50,774 nt of DNA from Pseudomonadota bacterium (lineage in GTDB: Bacteria; Bdellovibrionota; UBA1018; CAIMNF01). The translations under genes were made by a program, and so were the position numbers. The stretch's first letter is position 1. The number at the start of each line of letters is the position of its first letter. The notes under the pieces were generated by a model. It made no database searches, was not told the DNA's origin, and worked only from the letters and a program-made list of their open reading frames with translations. Location of the stretch: NCBI GenBank assembly GCA_027491115.1, contig JAIXWV010000045.1:1-50774 (forward strand). Reading direction: 5' to 3'. Positions 37,087 to 44,691 of the stretch are shown in pieces.

Positions 37087-38313
37087 TTAGCGATTCTTGC
37101 AGCAGATCTTGCCGTCAACCGGACCGAAGACCGGAACTGAGGTGACGCCGCAAATGCTGCCAAATGACACGGTTCCCCCGGCACGAGAACAGAGGTCTGG
37201 AATGTTCACGCAGCATTGGTAGCTCGAGTTGCCAGCGGATGCCGATTTGCAACGGTTGTATTCGGCTGCCGTGGCCGGACTGGTGGCCAGCTCTGAGAAC
37301 GGGAAGGGAACCAAAACGCTCGGCGGAAGACAGGCCGGTGTGGGAGTAGGAGTAGCTGAAGGCCTTGGGGTCACCGTCGGAGTCGGCTTCGGAGTGTCAG
37401 TAGGCCTTGGGGTCACCGTCGGAGTCGGCTTCGGAGTGTCAGTAGGCCTTGGGGTCACCGTCGGAGTCGGCTTCGGGGTTTCAGTGGGTCTGGGTGTCGG
37501 TGTCGCCACCGGGCCACAACCGGGAATTCCTGGAACACAGCATTTCGGATCACTGATGCTCCAGACGCACGAGGACCCCTGATTCACGCTGTTGCACCGT
37601 TCGCGGGCAAAAGAGATCCCCTGGGGGTGCCCGAAATTGAGCAAAGGAATCGAACAGTCATACCCGGGATTTGCGTTCGGAATCGCGCGGCAACATGCAC
37701 CACTCGGGAAAGGGGAGGGAGTGGGCGTTGCGGTCGGTTTCGGAGTGGGAGTCGGATCCTGGTGGCAGCCGGGAATTCCGGGGGCACAACATTTCGGATT
37801 GCTCGTATTCCAAACACAAGAAGCACCCTGATTCACACTATTGCAACGTTGTTGCGCGAATGGAATGCCTTGTGGGTGTCCGAAATTGAGCAATGGAATG
37901 GAACAGTCATAGCCTGGGTTCGCTCCGGGAATCGCCCTACAGCAGGCTCCGCTTGGAAACGGAGTCGGAGTCGCCCGAGGGGCCACGCAGCAACGATAAC
38001 TTTTCGGATTCCGTGTGGCAGAGGCTTCTTTGTGACACCTTTTGTAGTTCACCGGATCTTGAGGCAAGAGGGATTGGAAAGGGAAGCCAATCCACACAGA
38101 AGGAGGGCGACAACCACGGGAATCGGTCACAGAGTTGAGCAAACCCGAAGATATCTTTATTGACCGGTCTCTGAATTTGTCTTCCTGAACTTCCTTTGCC
38201 GTCCTCACATTGATATCGGAACCCGTTTGTGCAGAGGCCTCGGTAGCGGTGATGGAATGAACGAGTGAAAATAAAGCTGCTAAAATCAAAGAGTAAGAAA
38301 ATTTGTTTGGCAC
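37087..38313 (-). CDS. secreted Cys-rich modular protein with Pro/Thr linkers
   Basis: AGGAGG lies 6 bases before a GTG at 38313 (a second GTG is at 38316), giving 408 residues. A signal peptide of about 28 residues ends TEASA. The layout is mirror-like. A module beginning CRPPSVWIGFPF (near residue 68) is followed by two near-identical Cys-rich modules of about 62 residues with GACCRAIP, YDCSIPLLNFGHPQG and CNSVNQG motifs. A Pro/Thr linker with three 14-residue repeats comes next. Last is a C-terminal module beginning CLPPSVLVPFPF that resembles the first. Six or more Cys per module suggest disulfide-stabilised extracellular domains. No catalytic residues were recognised; carbohydrate or surface binding is a guess based on the linker style. 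Confidence 0.85.
   Translation of the reverse strand: MPNKFSYSLILAALFSLVHSITATEASAQTGSDINVRTAKEVQEDKFRDRSIKISSGLLNSVTDSRGCRPPSVWIGFPFQSLLPQDPVNYKRCHKEASATRNPKSYRCCVAPRATPTPFPSGACCRAIPGANPGYDCSIPLLNFGHPQGIPFAQQRCNSVNQGASCVWNTSNPKCCAPGIPGCHQDPTPTPKPTATPTPSPFPSGACCRAIPNANPGYDCSIPLLNFGHPQGISFARERCNSVNQGSSCVWSISDPKCCVPGIPGCGPVATPTPRPTETPKPTPTVTPRPTDTPKPTPTVTPRPTDTPKPTPTVTPRPSATPTPTPACLPPSVLVPFPFSELATSPATAAEYNRCKSASAGNSSYQCCVNIPDLCSRAGGTVSFGSICGVTSVPVFGPVDGKICCKNR
37361..37486 (-). repeat. three 42-base tandem repeats coding a Pro/Thr linker
   Basis: Three consecutive 42-base units start at 37361, 37403 and 37445. The first two are identical and the third differs at a few bases. Each codes for a TPRPTDTPKPTPTV-type unit. 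The unit length is a multiple of three, so copy-number change would shorten or lengthen the linker without breaking the frame. Confidence 0.95.
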
Positions 38314-38337
38314 CACGAACCTCCTGGTCAGGCCTTA

Positions 38338-38367
38338 ATTTTAGCCTGTGCTGGAAGAATGTAGCAA
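38338..38367 (-). promoter_or_regulatory. promoter of the Cys-rich secreted protein gene
   Basis: On the minus strand TTGCTA (38362-38367) and TAAAAT (38338-38343) are 18 bases apart, a good sigma-70-type match. It lies about 25 bases before the GTG start, with an AGGAGG site between. Confidence 0.55.
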
Positions 38368-38388
38368 GGGAAGATCTTCTCTAAACCA

Positions 38389-38404
38389 GTGTCAAAAATG
38401 ACAC
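38389..38404. promoter_or_regulatory. perfect inverted repeat upstream of promoter
   Basis: GTGTCA and TGACAC form a perfect inverted repeat around four A residues, about 22 bases upstream of the -35 box of the Cys-rich protein gene and 22 bases after the argH stop. It could be a dimeric regulator site or a short mRNA hairpin at the end of the arginine operon. No T run follows the arginine-operon strand. Confidence 0.4.
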
Positions 38405-38425
38405 CTCTTGAAAATACTCCTGACT

Positions 38426-39772
38426 TTACTTGAGCGAAGTGAGGCAATTGAGCGCAGACTGAATCTTTTGGTCCGGGAACCCCCGCGTGACCCCATCCAT
38501 GCGTTCGCGGATTTCCCGGGTACAGAGGTTTCCGATGCTTCCTTCATGGGTGTGTTGGAGCTCCGCCGGGCGGGCTTGAAATTTGCCCTCTTCAATCTCG
38601 AGGCCCACTTCACGGTAGGCGTCCCGGAAAGTCATGCCCGAGAGCACCCTGCGGTTCACTTCTTCCACGCTGAACAGGTAGCGGTACTTCGGGTCTTCGA
38701 GCAGTGAGGGTTTCACTTCGATCCGTGAAAGCATCAGCACCGCCATGTCCATGCAGCTATGGAGTTCATTGAAGGCAGGGAAGAGGTGTTCCTTCAGGAT
38801 CTGAAGGTCACGGTGGTATCCCGAGGGCAGGTTGGTCGTCATCATCAGGATCTCGTTCGGAAGCGCCTTGAGACGGTTGCACCTCGATCGGATCAGTTCG
38901 AAGACATCCGGGTTCTTCTTGTGTGGCATGATCGATGAACCCGTGGTCAGCTCGGAAGGGAAACCGATGAAATCGAAATTCTGATTCAAGAACAGGCAGG
39001 CATCCATCGAAAGACGGGCCAGGGTGTCCGCCAGATTGGCAAGGGCCATGGCCGTGATCCGCTCTGACTTGCCTCTACCCATCTGGGCGTAGACCACATT
39101 GTAAGAAAGGCCCGAAAAACCGAGAAGCTCTGCCGTCCTGGACCGATTGATCGGGAAAGAAGAGCCGAATCCCGCTGCTGATCCGAGGGGATTGCGATCC
39201 ACCACATCAAAAGCACCTTGAAGGGTGACCAGGTCGTCCACCAGGCTTTCGGCATAGGCACCGAACCACAGTCCGAACGAAGACGGCATTGCCAGTTGCA
39301 AATGGGTGTACCCGGGCATCAAGTGGTCCTTGAAGCGTTCGCTCTGCTCCTGAAGAAGGTCGAAAAGCTGGCGCGTACACTTCACAGTCTTGAGGATCTC
39401 GTCACGTAAATAGAGTCGCAGATCGACAAGAACCTGGTCGTTCCGTGAGCGGGCCATGTGGATCTTTTTTCCGGCTTCGCCCAATCGACGAGTGAGTAAG
39501 AGTTCCACTTGAGAATGGACGTCTTCGACGCCCTCTTCAAGGATGAAAGAGCCGTCCAGGATCTCTTGATGGATTTCTCTCAGGCCCTGAATCAAGGTTT
39601 TCGCATCGGTTTGAGGAAGAAGGCCGGTTTCGGCCAGCATCGTCACATGGGCGATGGATCCGAGTACGTCAAAGGGAGCCAAGTGGAGGTCCCAAATCCG
39701 GTCTTGGCCCACCGTGAAGGCTTCGACGGCGGAGGTCAGGGCATTTTCATTCTTTTGCCAGAGTTTCTTCAT
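38426..39772 (-). CDS. argH: argininosuccinate lyase
   Basis: The 448-residue product belongs to the fumarase/aspartase superfamily. The signature loop GSSIMPHKKNPD is present near residue 275 with its catalytic Ser, and an HSQVE motif and a HMARSRNDQV motif lie earlier. It splits argininosuccinate into arginine and fumarate, the last step of arginine synthesis. It is the last gene of the operon; its start overlaps the argE-like stop by 4 bases. The C-terminal 60 residues match the expected ArgH tail. Confidence 0.95.
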   Translation of the reverse strand: MKKLWQKNENALTSAVEAFTVGQDRIWDLHLAPFDVLGSIAHVTMLAETGLLPQTDAKTLIQGLREIHQEILDGSFILEEGVEDVHSQVELLLTRRLGEAGKKIHMARSRNDQVLVDLRLYLRDEILKTVKCTRQLFDLLQEQSERFKDHLMPGYTHLQLAMPSSFGLWFGAYAESLVDDLVTLQGAFDVVDRNPLGSAAGFGSSFPINRSRTAELLGFSGLSYNVVYAQMGRGKSERITAMALANLADTLARLSMDACLFLNQNFDFIGFPSELTTGSSIMPHKKNPDVFELIRSRCNRLKALPNEILMMTTNLPSGYHRDLQILKEHLFPAFNELHSCMDMAVLMLSRIEVKPSLLEDPKYRYLFSVEEVNRRVLSGMTFRDAYREVGLEIEEGKFQARPAELQHTHEGSIGNLCTREIRERMDGVTRGFPDQKIQSALNCLTSLK

Positions 39773-40833
39773 AGAATCACCTGAGAGAGGAGCTCCGTAT
39801 AAATGCGGATTCCCTGTTCGATTTCGGACAGGAGAACGAACTCGTCCGCCGTGTGACTCCGGGCTGACTCACCCGGGCCGATCTTCAGGGCTGGGAAGGG
39901 CATCAGGGCTTTGTCGGAGGTAGTTGGAGAGCCGTAATGGGTGAGACCGAGATTCAAGCCCGCCCGGACAAGAGGGTGATCAAGGCTGATGGAAGTGGAT
40001 TTGATCCGGACGCTCCGAGGCTTCACTTCGCTTTTCACGTGCGAGCGGATGGTTTGAAGAACAGCTTCAAAGTCGTAGAGCTCGTTGACCCGAACGTCCA
40101 CTGTGAATTGGCACTCGCGGGGCACGACATTGTGCTGGCTACCCGAGTTCAGAATGGTGACGGTCATCTTGTTGGGGCCGAGGAGAGGAGAAACCCTGTC
40201 GAATCTGAAGTCCTTGAACCAATGGATGTCGTCGAGAGCCTTGTAGATCGCATTGTCGCCTTCGTCGCGGGCCGCATGACCGGACTTGCCGATCATGGTG
40301 CAATCGAGAACCAATAGTCCCTTTTCCGCCACGGCCATCTGCATTCCGGTTGGCTCGCCCACGAGGGCGCAGTCGATGGAAGGGATGCCGTTTTCCTTGA
40401 AATAAGGAAGCAGGGCCTCGATCCCGTTCAGGCCGGAGATTTCTTCTTCCGCTGTGGGTGCATAAACAAGGTTGTATTTTAGATCGGTGCGGCTCTCAAA
40501 GTGACGGAACGCGGCCGCCATGGCCACCACCGAGGCACCGGCGTCATTGCTCCCGAGACCGTACAGCCGGCCGTCATTCTGGGTCGGAGTGAATGGATCG
40601 CGAGTGTATCCGGAATTGGGCTTCACGGTGTCGATGTGGGAATTCAATAGAACAGTCGGCTTCGACGGATCAAAAGATCTGTTCTTGAAAAACAAGTTGT
40701 TCTTGAACCGCCCGGGACTCAAGCCGAAAGAGCGAAAGCGTTCCTCCAGGCGGTCGGCGAGTGCCTCCTCATCCCGACTGAAAGAAGGGGTCGAAATCAT
40801 CAGCTTCAGGAGTTCGATGGAGTCTTCAAACAT
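39769..40833 (-). CDS. argE: M20-family N-acylcitrulline/N-acylornithine deacylase (ArgE-like)
   Basis: This 354-residue metallopeptidase-family protein has the di-zinc ligands of the M20 fold: NSHIDT (His66, Asp68), SNDAG (Asp97), AEEE (129-131) and GEPT (Glu160), with ARSHTADEF near the end. From memory it resembles the deacylase of Bacteroidota arginine clusters more than enteric ArgE, including KYNL and KAGHAAR-type segments (here KSGHAARDEG). Given the acylornithine-type carbamoyltransferase in the same operon, its likely substrate is N-acetyl- or N-succinyl-L-citrulline, giving citrulline for ArgG. Plain acetylornithine deacetylase cannot be excluded. The start overlaps argB by 8 bases. 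Confidence 0.88.
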   Translation of the reverse strand: MFEDSIELLKLMISTPSFSRDEEALADRLEERFRSFGLSPGRFKNNLFFKNRSFDPSKPTVLLNSHIDTVKPNSGYTRDPFTPTQNDGRLYGLGSNDAGASVVAMAAAFRHFESRTDLKYNLVYAPTAEEEISGLNGIEALLPYFKENGIPSIDCALVGEPTGMQMAVAEKGLLVLDCTMIGKSGHAARDEGDNAIYKALDDIHWFKDFRFDRVSPLLGPNKMTVTILNSGSQHNVVPRECQFTVDVRVNELYDFEAVLQTIRSHVKSEVKPRSVRIKSTSISLDHPLVRAGLNLGLTHYGSPTTSDKALMPFPALKIGPGESARSHTADEFVLLSEIEQGIRIYTELLSQVIL

Positions 40834-41617
40834 CGCGGTAGAGCCTCGTTCCGGTACTGCGTTCGATCAGGCGGGGGAGGACCTCCGCCTTTCCTAGGAT
40901 GACTTCATTCACTCCCGCCTCGATCGCCCGGAAAGCGTTCTCGAGTTTGGGAATCATTCCATCGGTGATTTTTCCTTGTTCGCGGAGTTCGGCATAGCGA
41001 ACGGGGTTCAGCTCTCTCACGAGGCTGCCGTCGTCGGAAACATCCAAAAGAACCCCTTCTTTTTCGAAAGTGAACAGCAGGCGGACTTGGAATGAGTCAG
41101 CCAAGGCCTTGGCCACCTCGTACGCGATGGTATCCGCGTTCGTATTGAGCAAGGTGCCTCTTCCGTCGTGGGAGAGCGGGGCGAACACGGGAGTGGTACC
41201 CGAGCGGAGCAGGGTGGTGAGGGCCGGGGCATTGACTCCGGTGATGTCCCCCACGAAACCGTAATCGACAGGGACCGGATTCCGTTTCACCGCCCGGATG
41301 AGGTCGAGGTCGGCACCCGAGACGCCAATAGAGGGAGTCCCGCGAGCCTGGAGTCCTGCGACGATCGACTTGTTGATCCAGCCTCCGTAAACCATGATGG
41401 CGATCCGGAGAGTCTCTTCATCCGTCACCCGGCGGCCTTGGACCATGGTTTGAGGAATGCCGAGTCTCGAGGCCAGCTCGGTGGCTAGTTTACCACCGCC
41501 ATGAATCAGCACCTTCGGTCCGTCAAGTTTGGCGAAATGGTCGAGGACCGTTTCGAGCGCACGCGGATCGTTGATGATGTTCCCGCCGATCTTGACTACA
41601 TTGACCGTCTGATTCAT
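40826..41617 (-). CDS. argB: N-acetyl(acyl)glutamate kinase
   Basis: Starting at the ATG at 41617 (MNQTVNVVKIGG) gives 263 residues, a typical ArgB length; the longer open frame merely overlaps argF'. Amino-acid-kinase motifs are present: KIGGNI at the start, HGGGKLATEL near 40, LLNTNADTIA for the nucleotide/substrate site, and GMIPKLENAF near the end. It phosphorylates the gamma-carboxylate of N-acylglutamate. The stop of argF' and this start share one base (TGATG), implying coupled translation. In a succinyl pathway the substrate would be N-succinylglutamate. Confidence 0.94.
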   Translation of the reverse strand: MNQTVNVVKIGGNIINDPRALETVLDHFAKLDGPKVLIHGGGKLATELASRLGIPQTMVQGRRVTDEETLRIAIMVYGGWINKSIVAGLQARGTPSIGVSGADLDLIRAVKRNPVPVDYGFVGDITGVNAPALTTLLRSGTTPVFAPLSHDGRGTLLNTNADTIAYEVAKALADSFQVRLLFTFEKEGVLLDVSDDGSLVRELNPVRYAELREQGKITDGMIPKLENAFRAIEAGVNEVILGKAEVLPRLIERSTGTRLYRDV

Positions 41618-42570
41618 CACCGGTTCCTCAGGATCTCCGAGATCACGGACTGTGCGGACCAGACCCGGTTGGTGGCCAGCGGGGTCAGCAGACTGCGGGG
41701 TCCGTCGAGAATCTCGTCCGAGAGTTCGACATTCCGTCTCAAGGGCAGACAATGCATGACCTTGGCCTTGGGTGCGCGAGAAAGATGCTTCTCTGTCAGC
41801 ATCCATTCCGGGTGTTGACCGAGCACCTTTCCGTATTCGGAAACGGAGCTCCAGTTCTTCACGTAGACGAAATCCGCCCCTTCCAGCGCTTCATTCTGCC
41901 GATCGGTGAAGGTCGCATCTCCCGCAAAGGTCGGTGACAGCTCATAGCCTTTCGGTGCCGTGACTACGAAGTCGGCCTTACCCCAAGCCAGCATCCATTC
42001 AGTGAACGAATTGGCGACGCAGTGGGGGATAGGCTTAATGTGCGGTGCCCAGGTGAGGACGATCTTGGGTTTCCTCGACTCTTGGAAATGCTCCGTGATC
42101 GTGATCAGATCCGCCAAAGATTGAAGCGGATGGCAGGTCGCGCTTTCGAGGCTGATCACAGGTATGCCTGCATGTCGGATGAAGGCCCGGATGACGTGAT
42201 CGCTCTCGTCTTCTTCCCGGCTCGCAAGCTTCGGGAAGGTCCGGACGCAAAGAACGTCGAAATAACTGCCCAGGATGGGGGCAGCATCACGGATGTGTTC
42301 GACCGTGGTTCCGTTCATGACAGCGCCATCCTGGAACTCGAGTGCCCAACCCTCGGTACCGGCGTTCAACACGATCGGGTCGAGGCCCAGGTTCTTCGCG
42401 GCAATCTGGGTGGACAAGCGAGTTCTCATGCTCGGATTGAAGAACATGAGTCCGATGCGTTTCCCGCGCCCGAGTGCCTCGTCTTTGAGACGGTTCGCTT
42501 TGTATTCACGGCCCTGACGGATCAGGGCGTCGATGTCTTTCACATCCTTGACGGTGATGAACTGCTTCAT
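41617..42570 (-). CDS. argF': N-acylornithine carbamoyltransferase (SOTCase/AOTCase type)
   Basis: The 317-residue product has the carbamoyl-phosphate motif SMRTR (47-51), HPLQ (147-150) and HCLPLRRN (273-280). It matches the remembered N-succinylornithine transcarbamylase of Bacteroides fragilis and N-acetylornithine transcarbamylase of Xanthomonas, not ordinary ArgF: it carries FFNPSMRTRLSTQ, a Trp at 75 and HPLQSLADL, and lacks the ornithine-binding SMG loop. It transfers the carbamoyl group to an N-acylated ornithine, giving N-acylcitrulline. Position 90, Pro in the succinyl enzyme and Glu (92) in the acetyl enzyme, is Val here (codon 42301-42303). A neutral residue favours succinylornithine, but this is inference. 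It overlaps argD by 4 bases. Confidence 0.93.
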   Translation of the reverse strand: MKQFITVKDVKDIDALIRQGREYKANRLKDEALGRGKRIGLMFFNPSMRTRLSTQIAAKNLGLDPIVLNAGTEGWALEFQDGAVMNGTTVEHIRDAAPILGSYFDVLCVRTFPKLASREEDESDHVIRAFIRHAGIPVISLESATCHPLQSLADLITITEHFQESRKPKIVLTWAPHIKPIPHCVANSFTEWMLAWGKADFVVTAPKGYELSPTFAGDATFTDRQNEALEGADFVYVKNWSSVSEYGKVLGQHPEWMLTEKHLSRAPKAKVMHCLPLRRNVELSDEILDGPRSLLTPLATNRVWSAQSVISEILRNR

Positions 42571-43697
42571 TTCAAGAGGGTCCTCGTCGCCTCGAGGAAC
42601 TCTTCCATCTCGGCTTTACTAATGTTCAGGGCCGGCAAGAGACGGACAGTGTTGGGCTTGGCCTCGCCAGTGAAAATCCGGTGCTCTTCAAGGAGTCTCT
42701 TCCGGAAGTCCTTCTTGGTGTCAGGAAGGTCGAATCCGATCATGAGTCCCATGCCCCGGAGTCCCAGCACTCCCGGAATTTTTTTGAGTTCACCCATGAG
42801 CCAATCGCCCTTTTCTCGGGCGGCTGGAATCAAGTGTTCCCGTTCCATGACCTCGAGGACCGCCAGGGCGGCGGCACAGGCAAGCGGATTGCCACCGAAG
42901 GTGGTACCCAGCATGCCGAACGAGGCCTTGAACTTGGGGTGGATCAGGACACCACCTATTGGAAATCCGTTCCCCATTCCCTTGGCAGTGGTATACAGGT
43001 CGGCCTCCACTCCGGAGTGGTCATGAGCGAAAAACTGACCGCTCCGACCGTATCCGCATTGGACCGAGTCGGCGATGTAAACAGCTCCGGATGCATCACA
43101 TAGCTCCCGTACGGTCTTCAGGAAGTCCGCAGTGGCCACATGGATTCCGCCGACACCCTGGATGCCTTCGAGGATGACCGCCGCGGTCTGGTTTCCTTCT
43201 CGTGCCATGTGCTCGCGGAGAGCGGAGGAGTCGTTAAACGGTAGGAAAGTCACGTTCGGAGTTTCGTTCACCGGGGCGACGATGGTGGGATTGTCAGTGG
43301 CAGCGACCGCTAAAGAGGTGCGACCGTGAAAGGCTTTTTTGAATGCGACGATCTTCCTGCGGCCGGTGTGGAAGGAGGCGAGCTTCAGGGCATTTTCGTT
43401 CGCCTCGGCGCCACTGTTGCACAGAAACAAGCGATATTCCGTTTTTCCGCTCACTTTACCGAGACGCTCGGCGAGTTCTTCCTGCACAGGAAGCTTGATG
43501 GAGTTGGAGTAGAATGCGATTTTGGAAAGTTGATCCTCAATTCGCTTCACCCAGTGAGGATGGCGGTGACCGATGCTGATCACCGCATGCCCACCGTAAA
43601 AGTCGAGGTAGGCACGTCCCTCCGGATCATAAACCCGTTGGCCCTCGGCCCGGACGATCGTCACATCATTCAAGGGATATACTGGGAACAGATTCAT
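42567..43697 (-). CDS. argD: acylornithine aminotransferase
   Basis: The 376-residue product is a class III PLP aminotransferase. It has FLCNSGAEANENALK, FHGRTSLA, the PLP-lysine region AKGMGNGFP (Lys239) and GTTFGGNPLACAAALAV. It converts N-acylglutamate semialdehyde to N-acylornithine using glutamate. The usual DEVQ motif is DSVQ here: Asp210, which pairs with the PLP ring nitrogen, is kept, and the next Glu is Ser. Whether this is a family trait of Bacteroidota-type ArgD cannot be settled here. It lies one base after argC. Confidence 0.94.
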   Translation of the reverse strand: MNLFPVYPLNDVTIVRAEGQRVYDPEGRAYLDFYGGHAVISIGHRHPHWVKRIEDQLSKIAFYSNSIKLPVQEELAERLGKVSGKTEYRLFLCNSGAEANENALKLASFHTGRRKIVAFKKAFHGRTSLAVAATDNPTIVAPVNETPNVTFLPFNDSSALREHMAREGNQTAAVILEGIQGVGGIHVATADFLKTVRELCDASGAVYIADSVQCGYGRSGQFFAHDHSGVEADLYTTAKGMGNGFPIGGVLIHPKFKASFGMLGTTFGGNPLACAAALAVLEVMEREHLIPAAREKGDWLMGELKKIPGVLGLRGMGLMIGFDLPDTKKDFRKRLLEEHRIFTGEAKPNTVRLLPALNISKAEMEEFLEATRTLLK

Positions 43698-43698
43698 C

Positions 43699-44691
43699 TC
43701 AGAAAGCCGATCCTTTCAGCATGAGTCCGGTCGTTTCGGGCATACCGAACATGAGATTCAGGTTCTGCACGGCCTGGCCGCTCGCCCCTTTGAGCAGATT
43801 GTCGATCACGCAATGGATAGCGAGCTTCGATCCGGACTTGAAGACTTCGATCTGCACCCGGTTGGTGTTCACTACCGCCTTCATGTCAATGGGTTGATCG
43901 GTGACATGGACGAACGGGTGTCCCTCGTAAAAAGAGCGGAAATTCTCGAGAGCTTCTTCCTGGGACCAGGAACAGGCAGTTTGCGCACTGATGAAGATTC
44001 CGCGGGTGAAATCCCCACGCCAAGGGATGAAAGAAACCGTGCCTTTTGCACCGGGGCCTTGAAGGGAGGCCAGACTTTCTTCAATTTCATCGACGTGCTG
44101 ATGCTCGAGAGTCTTGTAGGCCTGAATGTTGTTGGAGCGGAAGCTGAAGTGACTCGTTTCGGTGAGCTTCTGGCCTGCTCCGGTGGATCCGGTGATCCCG
44201 GTGACCGCTGTGTCACCCAAGATGCCGGCTTTGGCGAGCGGGAGGAGTGCGAATTGGATCGCACTTGCGAAACATCCGGGATTGGCGATGGCATCCGCGT
44301 TACGGATTTTCTCCCGATTGAGTTCCGGCAGACCGTAGACAAAGGTCCGCTTGCCGAGTTTCGCATCGGCATGGAGACGGAAATCATTCGAAAGATCGAT
44401 GAGGCGAACTGACGCCGGCAGGTTTTCCTTCTCGAGAACCTTCCGGGTCTCTCCGTGGGGAAGGGTCAAGAAAAGGGCTTGGAGAGATGGGTCTCGCAGA
44501 TTCGCCGTTTCAATGAAGTGGAGATCGGTCACACCCCTGAGATCGTCGTGGACCGATGAAACAGGTTTACCCGCCTGACTCCGGCTTTGTGCGAACAGGA
44601 TCCGCACACCGGGGTGGCCGAGGAGGAGTCTCAACAGCTCCCCTCCCGTATAGCCTGCCGCTCCGATGATGCCGACGTTTACGGGTTCCAT
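43699..44691 (-). CDS. argC: N-acyl-gamma-glutamyl-phosphate reductase
   Basis: The ATG at 44691 (MEPVNVGIIGAAGYTG) gives 330 residues and begins directly with the NAD(P) glycine-rich motif; upstream codons belong to argG. The catalytic Cys140 lies in ANPGCFASA, and LTLPHG and PWRGDFTRG are typical ArgC segments. It reduces acylglutamyl phosphate to the semialdehyde. The start overlaps the argG end by 13 bases. Confidence 0.94.
   Translation of the reverse strand: MEPVNVGIIGAAGYTGGELLRLLLGHPGVRILFAQSRSQAGKPVSSVHDDLRGVTDLHFIETANLRDPSLQALFLTLPHGETRKVLEKENLPASVRLIDLSNDFRLHADAKLGKRTFVYGLPELNREKIRNADAIANPGCFASAIQFALLPLAKAGILGDTAVTGITGSTGAGQKLTETSHFSFRSNNIQAYKTLEHQHVDEIEESLASLQGPGAKGTVSFIPWRGDFTRGIFISAQTACSWSQEEALENFRSFYEGHPFVHVTDQPIDMKAVVNTNRVQIEVFKSGSKLAIHCVIDNLLKGASGQAVQNLNLMFGMPETTGLMLKGSAF

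Noticed and set aside
37361-37486. Possible CRISPR array
   Set aside because: The 42-base units are directly adjacent, in frame, and code a Pro/Thr linker; there are no spacers.
42022-43026. 334-codon plus-strand frame opposite argF' and argD
   Set aside because: It crosses two certain genes, lacks a ribosome site and shows no family motif.
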